Shown: positions 17,289 to 26,656 of the stretch, in pieces
How positions within the stretch are numbered: the stretch's first letter is position 1
Layout of the letters: every line of letters starts with the position of its first letter
From: Streptomyces sp. NBC_01264
Lineage (GTDB): Bacteria > Actinomycetota > Actinomycetes > Streptomycetales > Streptomycetaceae
Reading direction: 5' to 3'
Length of the DNA stretch: 64,000 bases
NCBI RefSeq assembly: GCF_026340675.1
Contig: NZ_JAPEOX010000005.1
Location: 98,045 to 162,044 of the forward strand
Notes under the pieces: generated by a model
Seen by the model: the letters and a program-made list of their open reading frames with translations, nothing else
Database searches by the model: none
What the model was told of the DNA's origin: nothing
Translations under genes and position numbers: made by a program

Positions 17289-18356
17289 GTGACGATCGAT
17301 CCGGTGACCGAACTCGGGAGCGGGGGCGCGCTCCGGCTGCCGCGCGCCCGGGTGGTGCCCCTGTCCGCCCCACCCTCGTCGTACACCGCGGCGGTCGAGC
17401 GGTACCTCACCGGCGCGGGCATCGCGAAGTCCTCCGCGCGGATCTACCGGATCTCGCTGACGACGTGGGGGTGGATGCTCGCCGGCGAACCGGCGCCGAC
17501 CGGACCCGCCCGCCGGGGCGCGAAGCCGCCCGTCTTCCCCGTCACCGCGATCGACGACCCGGCCCTGCCGGAGGTGCTGGCCGAGCTGGCGGCGGCGCGG
17601 GCGGACGAGATGGACGCCGACACCGTCAACCGGGAACTGTCCATCGCCCGCAAGGCCATCGGCTGGTGGCAGCGCCAGGGCTGGATCGTCGGAGACCCGA
17701 CGATCGGTATCGAGCGTCGGCCGGCACCACCCGACCGAACCAAGGCCCTGGCCGAGAACCAGATCGCCGCCCTGTGGCGCCTGGACGTCGGGCTCAGGGA
17801 GAAGACGTTCTGGAAGCTCCTCTATGAAAGCGCCGCACGGGCAGATGAGGTGCTGTGCCTGAACGTGGAAGACCTGTACCCGCAGGACAAACGCGGGAAG
17901 ATCACCGCCAAGGGCGGCGCGACCGAGTGGATTCACTGGCAGTCCGGCACCGCCCAGCTCCTGCCCCGCCTCATCGCCCGCCGCACCCGCGGCCCCCTGT
18001 TCCTCACCGACCGCAAGGCCCCCGCCGGAACACCGACGCTCGACGTCTGCCCGGAAACGAGCCGGGCCCGGCTCTCCTACCGCCGGGGCGAAGAGATCTT
18101 CGAGGAGAACACCCGACTGCTGGCCAACCCGCTCGCCTCACCCGAGGACATCGAGGACCTGGACGGCTTCACGCTGCACCGGCTCCGCCACAGCGCCCTC
18201 ACCCACGACGCCGAGGACGGCACCTCCACCCCGATGCTGCTCGCCCGCTCCCGCCACGCCTCCGTCCGCTCCTTGGAGCGATACGCGCGGCCGGGCGTCG
18301 ACTCGGTCGCCCGGCACGTCGCCGAACGCGACCCCGCCGCACGTCGGCACACGTGA
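17289..18356 (+). CDS. Tyrosine recombinase, probable TnpI-type resolvase
   Basis: A 355-residue tyrosine recombinase. GTG 17289 is chosen because GGAAGGGTGGGGC precedes it and because an earlier start would place the palindromic site inside the gene. An N-terminal SAM-like core-binding domain (SYTAAVERYLTGAGIAKSSA) precedes the catalytic domain. Visible catalytic residues are Arg184 (ESAARADEVL), His297-x-x-Arg300 (LHRLRHSALT), His323 and Tyr332 (LERYARPG). The immediate neighbours are the three-copy repeat upstream and a Tn3 tnpA remnant downstream, so cointegrate resolution is the likely job. A free integrase is the alternative. Confidence 0.88.
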   Translation: MTIDPVTELGSGGALRLPRARVVPLSAPPSSYTAAVERYLTGAGIAKSSARIYRISLTTWGWMLAGEPAPTGPARRGAKPPVFPVTAIDDPALPEVLAELAAARADEMDADTVNRELSIARKAIGWWQRQGWIVGDPTIGIERRPAPPDRTKALAENQIAALWRLDVGLREKTFWKLLYESAARADEVLCLNVEDLYPQDKRGKITAKGGATEWIHWQSGTAQLLPRLIARRTRGPLFLTDRKAPAGTPTLDVCPETSRARLSYRRGEEIFEENTRLLANPLASPEDIEDLDGFTLHRLRHSALTHDAEDGTSTPMLLARSRHASVRSLERYARPGVDSVARHVAERDPAARRHT

Positions 18357-18391
18357 TCCTCGCCGTTTGCGGCTGGTGACACCATTCGTAC

Positions 18392-18628
18392 CGGCACCCC
18401 TACATCGCGCTCTTCTCCCATTTCATCCCGTGCGGGGTGTGGGAGGCCGTGTACTTGTTCGAGGGGCTGCTCAAGAATGAGTCCGAGGTGACGGTGGACA
18501 TCGTCCACGGCGACACCCAAGCCCATGCGACATCGTCTTCGGCCTGCTCACCCTGGCTGGGTTCGCCTACGCCCCGCAGCTCGCGGACCTGCCCGATCAG
18601 AAGATGTGGCGCGTCGATCGTATACGGC
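18392..18628 (+). pseudogene. Tn3-family transposase fragment, internal part
   Basis: Encodes HPYIALFSHFIPCGVWEAVY and GLLKNESEVTVDIVHGDTQA, the DDE-containing region of Tn3 transposases. It then shifts frame by an indel near 18535 before FGLLTLAGFAYAPQLADLPD. It stops at the IS256 insertion. The N-terminal two thirds of tnpA are deleted. The gene continues at 20685. Confidence 0.85.
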
Positions 18629-18721
18629 GAGAAATTGTCAAGACTTGTGGATCAGTCTGAGTAGGGGTGCGCCTAGCTTGCTTCCTTGCGTGGGAGTTCA
18701 CTGGCCGGTAGACAGACCGGC

Positions 18722-19258
18722 ATGTTCGAGACGCTGATAAATCGTTTGAGCCTGTCGCGGAGCGCGTCCATTACCGACGTCGTCGGCGCAGTGCACCTGA
18801 TGCCGTACGGGCGGCCAAGGGTCCGGAGTGCCGAGGGGGCACTTGCCGAGTGGCGGGGGACCTGTTCCACGAAGCACGCCTTGCTGGCCGCGTTGATGGC
18901 TGAGCGGTGGCCCGAGACAGAGCCGCGATTGGTCCATCGCGTCTACCGGTGCACGCCCGGGCAGGCCACGCGAAGCTATGGTCCGCAGGTCGCCGGTGCA
19001 GTTCCTCTGGAGGGCTTGTGGGACGTTCACCGTTACCTGACGGTTGGCATCGACTCGCGTCGGATCACGATTGACATCACATTTCCCACAAGTCCGAGTT
19101 GGGACGGGGTCAACTCCATGCGACTGGCTTGCGGGCCTGGAACCGACCATGTCGTTGCCGTCAACGCGGACGCGGATGCGGAGAAACGGGCACTGGAGGA
19201 GGCCTGGTGTGACCCTGCTGTCCGGGAGCCGTTCATCGCGGCTCTCGCCAGCAAGTGA
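18722..19258 (+). CDS. IS256 passenger, transglutaminase-like triad
   Basis: A 178-residue cytoplasmic protein lying inside the IS256 element, convergent with the transposase. ATG 18722 is used; an in-frame TTG at 18686 is possible, and no strong ribosome site marks either. Cys48 in RGTCSTKHALLAALMAE, His103 in WDVHRYLTVGI and Asp118 in RITIDITFP follow the order and context of the Cys-His-Asp triad of transglutaminase-like proteins. Substrate and role are unknown. The intact frame with lower codon bias than the transposase suggests a captured gene kept under selection. Confidence 0.7.
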   Translation: MFETLINRLSLSRSASITDVVGAVHLMPYGRPRVRSAEGALAEWRGTCSTKHALLAALMAERWPETEPRLVHRVYRCTPGQATRSYGPQVAGAVPLEGLWDVHRYLTVGIDSRRITIDITFPTSPSWDGVNSMRLACGPGTDHVVAVNADADAEKRALEEAWCDPAVREPFIAALASK

Positions 19259-19299
19259 CCGACTGTGAAGTGTGCTTCCCGTGGACCGCACACGTCAGA

Positions 19300-20550
19300 T
19301 CATGCCGCGACCTCGCCGCCTTCAATGAGGACACCGTTCTCGAAGCGGGCGCCGGATCGGACGAGGGCGACGAGGTGGGGTGCGGTGACCGCGCGCCAGC
19401 GTGCCTGAGCGGACTCGACGAGCTTGAAGACCATCGCGAGGGCGGCGGCCGGACTGCCGGCCCCGCGGGTGACCTTCGTCCGCAGCTTCACCGTGGAGAA
19501 GGTCGACTCGATCGGATTCGTAGTCCGTAGGTGGATCCAGTGTTCGGCGGGGAAGGCGTAGAACGCCAGCAGCTCGTCCACCTCCCCGGTGATCTTCGCG
19601 ACGGCCTTGGGCCATTTCCGGTATGCCTTCTCGAACGCCGTGACCGCCTTCTCGGCATGGGCGCGGTCCTCGGCGTTGTAGATCTCCTGGAGCGCCTTCT
19701 TCGCTCCGGGCTGCGCGGATTTCGGCAGTGCGTTCATGACATTGCGGGTTTTGTGAACCCAGCACCTCTGGTGCCTGGCCTGCGGAAACACCTCCGCCAG
19801 CGCCTTCCACAGGCCCATCGCTCCGTCGCCGACCACGAGTATCGGATCCCGCATGCCGCGCCGGCGGCAGTCCCGCAGCAGATCCGCCCAGGATTCGGTG
19901 GACTCCCGCAGGCCCTCGGCGATCGCGATGAGTTCCTTGGTGCCGTCGACGCGGACGCCCATCAAGACCAGCAGGCAGGAATGGGTCTGGGACAGGCGGA
20001 TCTTGGGGTGGATGCCGTCGGCCCACACGTAGACGTAATCGGATCCGGCCAGGTCACGGCGCTGGAAGGCGGCATGGTCCTCGGTCCACTGCTTCGTGAG
20101 CCGGGTCACCGTCGCAGGTGACAGGCCGGCCGCGGAGCCGAGGAACTGCTCGAGTGCGGGCACGAAGTCGCCCGAGGACAGGCCGTGGAGGTAGAGCAGG
20201 GGCAGGACCTCGCTGACCTTCGGGGACTTCCGGCACCACGGCGCCAGGATCTTCGAGGAGAACCGCTCACGCTCCCCGGTCCCGGCATCGACTCGCTTGT
20301 CGTTCACGCGCGGCGCGGCCACCTCGACAGGTCCCGCGGCCGTGGCAACCGACCGGGGCCGGTGACGGCCGTTGCGGACCACCAACCGCCGCCCGGCCTC
20401 GTCCCGCTCGCTGGTGAGTTCGGCTATGTACTGCTCGACCTCGGCCTCAAGGGCGGCGGCGAGCATCCGCCTCGCGCCTTCCCGGACGATCTCGTCGATC
20501 AGAGAGGTACCGCTCTCGGTGGTGCCGTCTTCGGTGACTACGCTGAGCAC
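19300..20550 (-). CDS. IS256-family (mutator) transposase
   Basis: 416 residues, the normal family length. N-terminal LIDEIVREGARRMLAAALEA and VEQYIAEL precede the mutator-type catalytic core (DYVYVWADGIHPKIRLSQTH, ILVVGDGAMGLWKALAEVFP). A family signature of the type CWVHKTRNVMNALPKSAQPG and the C-terminal TTNPIESTFSTVKLRTKVTR with the catalytic glutamate complete it. It is close to the copy at 32974 but not identical. Confidence 0.93.
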   Translation of the reverse strand: MLSVVTEDGTTESGTSLIDEIVREGARRMLAAALEAEVEQYIAELTSERDEAGRRLVVRNGRHRPRSVATAAGPVEVAAPRVNDKRVDAGTGERERFSSKILAPWCRKSPKVSEVLPLLYLHGLSSGDFVPALEQFLGSAAGLSPATVTRLTKQWTEDHAAFQRRDLAGSDYVYVWADGIHPKIRLSQTHSCLLVLMGVRVDGTKELIAIAEGLRESTESWADLLRDCRRRGMRDPILVVGDGAMGLWKALAEVFPQARHQRCWVHKTRNVMNALPKSAQPGAKKALQEIYNAEDRAHAEKAVTAFEKAYRKWPKAVAKITGEVDELLAFYAFPAEHWIHLRTTNPIESTFSTVKLRTKVTRGAGSPAAALAMVFKLVESAQARWRAVTAPHLVALVRSGARFENGVLIEGGEVAA

Positions 20551-20684
20551 GGGCGTGCCTTCCCAGCCCGCGCGACACCGCGGGCCTACTCGGTGACCTT
20601 GAGTCGATCACCCGGGAAGGTACGCCCTCCACATCCCACGAGGCACCCCACCCCGGGCCGATCCACAGGTTCCGAGCATTGCTC

Positions 20685-21289
20685 ATCGTACGGCCGACTA
20701 CGGCGCCTTCCAGGCCGCGGCCCGCGGCCGGATCGACCTCGCCCGCATCGAGCGGCACTGGGAGGACATCCTGCGGATCATCGGCTCCATCCACACCGGA
20801 GCCGTCCGCGCCTACGACGTCATCCGGATGCTCTCCCGCGACGGACGCCCCACGCCGCTGGGCGACGCGATCGCCCACTACGGGCGGATCGCGAAGACCC
20901 TGCATATCCTGCGCCTGGCCGACGAGCCCGGCTACAGGCGGCAGATCAAGGTGCAGGCCAACCTCCAGGAAGGCCGCCACGCACTGGCCCGGAAGATCTT
21001 CCACGGCCGGGCGGGGCAGCTCTACCAGCGCTACCAGGAAGGTATGGAGGACCAGATCGGCGCCCTGGGCCTGGTCCTGAACGCGCTCGTGCTGTTCAAC
21101 ACCCGCTACATGGACGCCGCCCTCGCCCAGCTCCGCGCCGACGGCTTCGAGGTGCGCGACGAGGACGTCGCCCGGCTCTCCCCGTTCGTGCGCCACCACA
21201 TCAACGTGCTCGGCCGGTACTCCTTCCAGCTTCCCGACCTGCCTGGCGGAATGCGCCCCCTGCGCGATCCGGACACCGCCGAGGATTGA
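20685..21289 (+). pseudogene. Tn3-family transposase, C-terminal fragment
   Basis: Continues the tnpA interrupted at 18628: RTADYGAFQAAARGRIDLAR, then AHYGRIAKTLHILRLADEPG, GMEDQIGALGLVLNALVLFN and the C-terminal DVARLSPFVRHHINVLGRYS. It is typical of Tn3 transposase ends. It ends at a stop at 21287-21289. Together with the recombinase at 17289 it is the wreck of one Tn3-type transposon. Confidence 0.88.
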
Positions 21290-21382
21290 GTCCCGCGCCG
21301 CTCTTGCCGGGCAGTCGGCGAACGTAGCCGACCCGGCGGCAGGCTGACGCCATGGGCAGTGGCGTGTCCGAAGCCTGTCGGG

Positions 21383-21778
21383 TCAGGTGCTGAGTTCGTG
21401 TCCGGTTGTTGAGTCGACGTGCTCTGGGATCTCGTCGTGGCGATCGCCCACGGTCGGTGTCCCGGTGGGCTCGAACATGAGGATTGCGGCGCCGGACGGG
21501 GCGTACGGCTTGTGCTCTGTGCCTCGGGGGACGGTGAAGACCGCCCCCTGCGGGAGCAGGACCGTGCGCTCCCCGTCGGGCTCGCGCAGGGAGATGTGCA
21601 GCTCGCCGTCGAGTACCAGGAAGAACTCGTCGGTGTCGTCGTGGACGTGCCAGATGTGGTCGCCCTCGACCTTGGCGATGCGGACGTCGTAGTCGTTGAC
21701 GCGCGTGACGATGCGGGGGCTCCACAGGGCATCGAAGGAAGCCAGAGCCTTGCTGAGGGGGATGGGTTCGCTGCTCAT
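21383..21778 (-). CDS. Cupin-domain protein
   Basis: A 131-residue single-domain cupin. The first cupin motif is HIWHVHDDTDEFFLVLDGEL with metal ligands His, His, Glu, and the second is VLLPQGAVFTVPRGTEHKPY with the last histidine. It is a small metal-binding beta-barrel. Function could be enzymatic or sensory. It is divergent from the truncated regulator at 21831, its likely former regulator. Confidence 0.85.
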   Translation of the reverse strand: MSSEPIPLSKALASFDALWSPRIVTRVNDYDVRIAKVEGDHIWHVHDDTDEFFLVLDGELHISLREPDGERTVLLPQGAVFTVPRGTEHKPYAPSGAAILMFEPTGTPTVGDRHDEIPEHVDSTTGHELST

Positions 21779-21830
21779 GGGCTCATCCTGAGCCGTTTCG
21801 CTTGACCGCCGTGAGTGCTAGGAATTGCAC

Positions 21831-22025
21831 ATGGCGAAAGAATCCTCGCACGCAGCTCACGCGGCGGGCGTACACCGGGTCGTCGTGATCGTGGACGAGA
21901 ACTCGAACCCCTTCGAGCTCGGCTGCGCGACCGAGGTCTTCGGTCTGCGCAGACCGGAGATCGGCCGTGATCTCTACGACTTCAGGCTCTGCTCCCCCGA
22001 GCCCCACACTCTGATGCGAGACGGA
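21831..22025 (+). pseudogene. GlxA/AraC-family regulator, 5' fragment
   Basis: The first 65 residues of a DJ-1/PfpI-domain AraC-type regulator (HRVVVIVDENSNPFELGCAT, EVFGLRRPEIGRDLYDFRLC). The IS6 left end at 22026 cuts it, removing most of the sensor and the whole DNA-binding domain. It is divergent from the cupin gene. Confidence 0.8.
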
Positions 22026-22887
22026 GGTGCTGTCACCTTGTCGGGGTGAGGGTGGGATGATCTTCGGGTTATCCGTCTGGGGAGGGACCTGTCGTGTCGT
22101 CTGGGGTGCCGTCGTACGCGAATCACCGCTATCCGGTGGAGATCATTTCGCACTGTGTGTGGCTGTACTTCCGCTTCCCTCTCTCCTTCCGCGAGGTCGA
22201 GGAGATGATGCTCGAGCGCGGGGTGATCGTGTCCTACGAGACCATCCGCCGCTGGTGTCTAAAGTTCGGGCAGGCCTACGCCAAGGCGCTGCGCCGCAGG
22301 CGCCCACAGCCCGGCGACAAGTGGCACCTCGACGAGGTCTTTATCAAGGTCAACGGGGTGCAGAAGTACTTGTGGCGGGCCGTCGATGCCGACGGGAATG
22401 TCCTCGACATCCTGGTCCAGAATCGCCGTGACAAGGCTGCGGCCAGGCGTTTCTTCCGCCGGCTCCTCACCACCACCGGGCAGGTGCCCCGGGTGGTCGT
22501 CACCGACAAGCTCCGCTCGTACGGGGCCGCGCACCGGGAGGTGATGCCCTCGGTCGAGCACCGCTCCCACAAGGGCCTGAACAACCGGGCGGAGAACTCC
22601 CACCAACCAACGAGGCAACGTGAACGCGCGATGAAAGGATTCCGCAGCCCGGGCGGGGCGCAAAGGTTCCTGGCCGCGTTCACCGGGATCTCACCCCACT
22701 TCCGGCCCCACCGGCATCTGATGACCGCCGGCCGCCACCGCTTCGAGATGATGATCCGCTTCACCGTCTGGAACCAGGTCACCGGCAGCACGAGCCTGCT
22801 GGCCGCGGCCTGAACCAGCCCCGTCCAGGCCCTGGCACACCCTGACGCACCATCAAACGATCATACCGCCGACAACGTGACAATGCC
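22026..22887 (+). mobile_element. IS6-family element, complete
   Basis: 862 bp with ends GGTGCTGTCACCTTGTCGG and, inverted, GGCATTGTCACGTTGTCGG. Both flanking genes (regulator, integrase) are truncated, and no duplication flanks it, so it marks a deletion or rearrangement junction. Confidence 0.88.
22094..22813 (+). CDS. IS6-family DDE transposase
   Basis: An intact 239-residue protein starting at GTG 22094. The catalytic residues are in WHLDEVFIKVNGVQKYLW, VVVTDKLRSYG and NNRAENSHQPTR. The IS1182 target codons (SHKG) are uninterrupted. It is almost the same as the split copy at 11708-14291, so it is a likely source of the mobility that reshaped this region. Confidence 0.93.
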   Translation: MSSGVPSYANHRYPVEIISHCVWLYFRFPLSFREVEEMMLERGVIVSYETIRRWCLKFGQAYAKALRRRRPQPGDKWHLDEVFIKVNGVQKYLWRAVDADGNVLDILVQNRRDKAAARRFFRRLLTTTGQVPRVVVTDKLRSYGAAHREVMPSVEHRSHKGLNNRAENSHQPTRQRERAMKGFRSPGGAQRFLAAFTGISPHFRPHRHLMTAGRHRFEMMIRFTVWNQVTGSTSLLAAA

Positions 22888-23924
22888 ACCTGACGTACTG
22901 GCTCAGCAGTGTCGCCGTTCACCGGCTTCGCGAGAACACCCACACCAGATACGCCGCCTGCGTCCGCCTCCACCTCATCCCCGGCCTCGGCACCAAGAAG
23001 GTCGCGCGGCTCACCGCCAAGGACATACGCACCTTCCTCGACCGGCTCGGCACCACCTGCCAGTGCTGCACCCAGGGACTCGACGCCGAGCGGAAGACGT
23101 GCTGCGCGGTCGGCCAGTGCTGCCAGAAACGGCTGTCCGCCTTGACCGTGACCTACGTGCATTCGGTGCTCAAGTCCGCCCTCGAACACGCCGTCCGCGA
23201 AGACGAGCTGCCCCGCAACGTCGCCCGGAACGTCAAGACCACCGCACCCCGGCCCAGGCGCTTCCAGCCCCTCACGGCGACGGAGGCTCGCAAGTTCCTC
23301 GACGCGGCTCGCGCCGACCGGGGCTACGCGCTGTACGAACTCGCCCTGCGCACCGGACTCCGCAAAGGCGAACTCCTCGGCCTCCACTGGGAAGACCTCG
23401 ACCTCGACGCGAGCACCGCCACCATCCGCCGCTCACTACAACGCACCCGAACCGGCGGCCTCATCCACCTGCCCACCAAGACCCGCGCATCCGAACGCCG
23501 CATCGCCCTCCCCACCAAATGCCTCCACTCCCTCAAGGAGCACCAGGAACGGCAGGACGAGGAACGCGAAGCGGCAGGATCAGCCTGGCAAGACAGCGGC
23601 CTCGTCTTCACCACGCCAACCGGACGGCCTCTCGACCCGGCCAACCTCACCCGCCGCTTCCGCGGCTTCCTCAACCGGGCCGGGCTCCGCCACATCCGCT
23701 TCCACGACCTCCGGCACTCCACCGCCACCCTCCTCCTGGAGCAAGGCGTCGACCTTGTCGTGATCAAGGAACTCCTCGGCCACGCCCACATCGGCGTCAC
23801 CGCCGGCGTCTACGCTCACGTCCGAATCCGCCTCCAGCGCCAAGCCATCGACGCCCTCGGCAGCGCCCTCAGCCCGACCGACGACACAGCCGACGACCCA
23901 CCAGCCGCAGCCGTCGTCCGCTGA
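22888..23924 (+). pseudogene. Tyrosine integrase, 5' truncated
   Basis: Phage/ICE-type integrase. The frame is open from the IS6 end (LTYWLSSVAVHRLRENTHTR, a core-binding domain with an unusual cysteine-rich insertion CCTQGLDAERKTCCAVGQCC). The catalytic domain carries R in LRTGLRKGELLGLHWEDL, H-x-x-R in FHDLRHSTATLLLEQG, H in LLGHAHIGVTAG and a Tyr in VYAHV. The arm-binding N-terminus and start are missing. A GTG at 23142 could restart translation of the catalytic half only. A strong terminator follows. Confidence 0.85.
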
Positions 23925-23953
23925 CGTTGCCGTCAGCGTTGCCGTCAAACAGC

Positions 23954-23993
23954 CCAGCAGCCCCCCGCCGTGAATTCGGCGGGGGGCTGCTGG
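23954..23993. terminator. Strong hairpin terminator
   Basis: A perfect stem of at least 16 bp, CAGCAGCCCCCCGCCG with loop TGAATT. It lies between the integrase stop and the convergent immunity gene at 24027. It lacks a long U-run, like many Streptomyces terminators. Confidence 0.75.
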
Positions 23994-24026
23994 TGCCACT
24001 GCTGAACGCGCTGGCGCCTTGGTGAT

Positions 24027-24485
24027 CTATCTCCCTACGCGCAGTCCCTCATACGCCAGGAATTCAAGGAACCCGGTCGCCGCAAATTGCACTTGACCAT
24101 CCTCATGGTCCCAGAAATCAACCTGGTTGGCACAGCGACCTTCGACGACCGAGAACCCCCACCAGTCGCCTGTGCCGACCGGGGCTACGGCGACAAAGTC
24201 GCCATCCTTGAACTCGGCTACGTTCACCCTCACCAAGTCGTCTTCCTGGTCATCAGAAGCAACGACTGGCAGAAGGTCGAGAAACAGGAACATTCCTCCG
24301 CCGTGACGCTTCATGAACTCCCTGTACTCGCCAGGGAGCTGCGCCTGGAGAGTCTCCTCCGCCTCCGACAGTTCGGCTTCGGAAGCCACTCGGGACTCAA
24401 AGACGTCGAAGCCTTCTGGACTGCTCAGGCCAGCGCGTTTTGCGCGAGCCGCAGACAAGTGGACTTCAAACTCTTCAATCTCCAC
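24027..24485 (-). CDS. SUKH (SMI1/KNR4) family immunity protein
   Basis: A 152-residue protein with the SMI1/KNR4 pattern: SEAELSEAEETLQAQLPGEY followed by REFMKRHGGGMFLFLDLLPV, and a late FWDHEDGQVQFAATGFLEFL. SUKH proteins are a major class of antidotes for polymorphic toxins, especially nucleases. It lies 16 bp downstream of the RHS nuclease toxin gene on the same strand, so it is the probable cognate antidote. Confidence 0.87.
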   Translation of the reverse strand: MEIEEFEVHLSAARAKRAGLSSPEGFDVFESRVASEAELSEAEETLQAQLPGEYREFMKRHGGGMFLFLDLLPVVASDDQEDDLVRVNVAEFKDGDFVAVAPVGTGDWWGFSVVEGRCANQVDFWDHEDGQVQFAATGFLEFLAYEGLRVGR

Positions 24486-24501
24486 GATCTCACCTAACCG
24501 A

Positions 24502-26656
24502 TCATCCGGGCCAGTTGTCGAACCAGTGGTCTGGGCTGTACGTGCCCCAGCCCTGCTCCTGCGATCTATACCACCAGTGCAGTTGGGTGTCTTCTTTCCT
24601 CATTTCCTTCGTGACACCTTGGTTATGCGGATTTCGATGGAGATCCGTTCCAACACCTCGGTGGACATTTTGGTCTAGCTCATGAATCGGAGCGCCGGGC
24701 ATTTGGTCCGCGTGGTGGATCTCTATTCGATCGCCAAGCTGATTCGGGCGAAGCCCAAGCGAGCCGCGGATGATGTCAGAGCGAGTCCAAGCACCAGAAT
24801 TGCGAATCGGGGCATCGGCAGGACCAGCGCCAGTTCCCGGAGCGCAATTGCATTGCACCCCCGGCGGAGTGGTACCGCAGTTGTGGACGAGGACCGGTGT
24901 GGCCCCGGCCAGCACATAGTACGTGTGGACGTCGTTGATGGTCAGGTCGTGAGTGCGCTGGCGCTTGGTGTACTGGTTGAGCGCAGTGATCTGTACCTGG
25001 TTGCCCGTGCTGGTGTGGAGGGTGAGGCCGACCTGCAGGTCGGCGGCGTTGACCCACTTCTTGAGTTCGGGGACCCAGAAGGGGTGGGTGTCTGTGGAAA
25101 CGATGCTGGCAGGGCCATCCGTGGTGGCGACAGTGAGTTCAGTAAAGTCTTTGTCGTCTTCGGTGCGGATGGTCTCGAGGACCTTTTTTTCGTAGTCCTT
25201 TCCCGATTCTGGGTCGGTGGCAAGGACGGTATCCCCGACCTCAATGTCCTCTATGTTTTTTTTGGAGCCGTCTGCCATGAGGACATCGGTTCCTGGGACG
25301 AATGAGTGGCAGATTCCGAAACGTACCTGACTCTTGGCTCTTGCTATCCCCCCGCCCTCGAAGAACCCGACCGTTTCAATGGTCGATTTAAGGTTGCCGA
25401 ATATGAAGGTGGCGGGATCGCAGCCGCGGTCGGACAGTTTCTGGCACGCCCCGAGCAGGGCGCCGATCATGATGGACCACTCGTCTGTGGGGTTGTCGGA
25501 AGGTCCCCAGAATGATATCTCGTGAAGGTAGGTAGCTCGGTATAGATCGGTGAATTCTTGGGTGTTGACCTTCGGGAATTTGTAGACAGTTTTGTCGGGG
25601 GCGGTGACGGTCGGTGGACCGTTGAAGGAAGCGCCTGACGAGCTTTTTCCTCGGTTGCTGTCGTAGGACCCAGTTCGCGAAAGGTTGCCGCCGGGGTCGT
25701 TCTCGCCTCCGCGGTCGGTGATTTCACCTGCATTGCCGATGGTGATGGTTCCTTCTCGGCCGCAGTTGTAGAGTTTGCCGCATTCTTCGCTCTTGAGGCC
25801 GGTGGGGTCGCTTTCTGTGATGGGGTTGTTGTTGGCGTAGTTGTAGCCGTTGAGGGATTGGGGCTGGTCGAGGCTGAGGAGGGGGTCAACGCTGATGAAC
25901 TGGCCGAGTTTGGTGTCGTACTCGCGGGCGCCGATGTGCGTCAGGTCCGTGCTGGTGTCGATGTCGCCGCCGACGAATCCCTTCTGACCGGGCCAGAAGG
26001 CCGGGGTGGCCCCGCGTTGGGCGCCGTAGGGGAGGGATTTGCGACGGTTGTAGGTGAGGGTGGCGGCGCTGATGGAGAGGTTGTTGGTGCCGTGGTGGTC
26101 GGCGACGAGGAAGCGGACGCGGCCGTCGGTGCTGGAGCGGATGGCCGAGCCGCCGGGGACGCTGTAGTAGCGGTTACCGGTGACGGCGTTGGTGGCCTTG
26201 GTCAGGATGAGTTCCTGGCCGCCGGGGAGGTAGAGGGTGGTGGTGGCCGCCTCGCGCTTGAGGATCCGGGTGCCGCTGGTGTCGTAGAGGAACGAGGTGG
26301 TGGCGCCGGAGACCGTGGAGGTGGCCAGTTTGCCTTCGTCGTTCCATGTCAGGGTCTGTGCGGCGGAGGCTGCGGTGTCCTTGGTGGTGAGGTTTCCGCT
26401 CTGGTCGTACGCGAAGGTGTCGGTGCCGGTGGCACCGCCGGTTGCGGTGACTTTCTGGAGTTCGTGGCCGGTGGCGGTGCCGGTGGGGTAGGTGTGGGTG
26501 CGCAGGGTGTCGGCGGTGATGGGGCCGGCCTTGTGCTGCTTTTCGGTGGCGCGCTGGCCGGTGTCGGTGAAGGTCCAGCTCGTCCAGTACGGGTCGACGG
26601 TGCCCAGGCTGGGGGTGCCGGCGCCGTTGACGGGCTTGGTGGTGCAGTTGTCGCCG
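24502..26656 (-). pseudogene. RHS protein with HINT domain and HNH/EndoVII-type toxin tip, 5' truncated
   Basis: The open frame covers about 390 residues of RHS core (FTDTGQRATEKQHKAGPITA to THIGAREYDTKLGQFISVDP), then the spacer shared with the RHS gene at 8237. A pretoxin HINT domain follows (CHSFVPGTDVLMADGSKKNI to TYYVLAGATPVLVHNCG). The tip of about 130 residues contains RIEIHHADQMPGAPIHELDQ and NVHRGVGTDLHR, a His-rich pattern of the HNH/EndoVII nuclease superfamily. No start codon exists upstream of ATG 25470. The 5' end is lost at the MITE-like element (26657). The immunity gene follows at 24485. Confidence 0.87.

Larger units (their letters stand above)
18629..20684 (-). mobile_element. 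IS256-family element with extra passenger gene
   Basis: The ends pair imperfectly: GAGCAATGCTCGGAACCTGT on the minus strand at 20684, and GAGAAATTGTCAAGACTTGT at 18629, the latter matching the transposase-distal end of the IS256 copy at 34267. The flanks ATCGTATACGGC (left) and ATCGTACGGC (right) look like an imperfect target duplication in tnpA. The element is 2056 bp against 1428 bp for the copy at 32840. The extra length is a separate gene between transposase and end. Confidence 0.8.
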
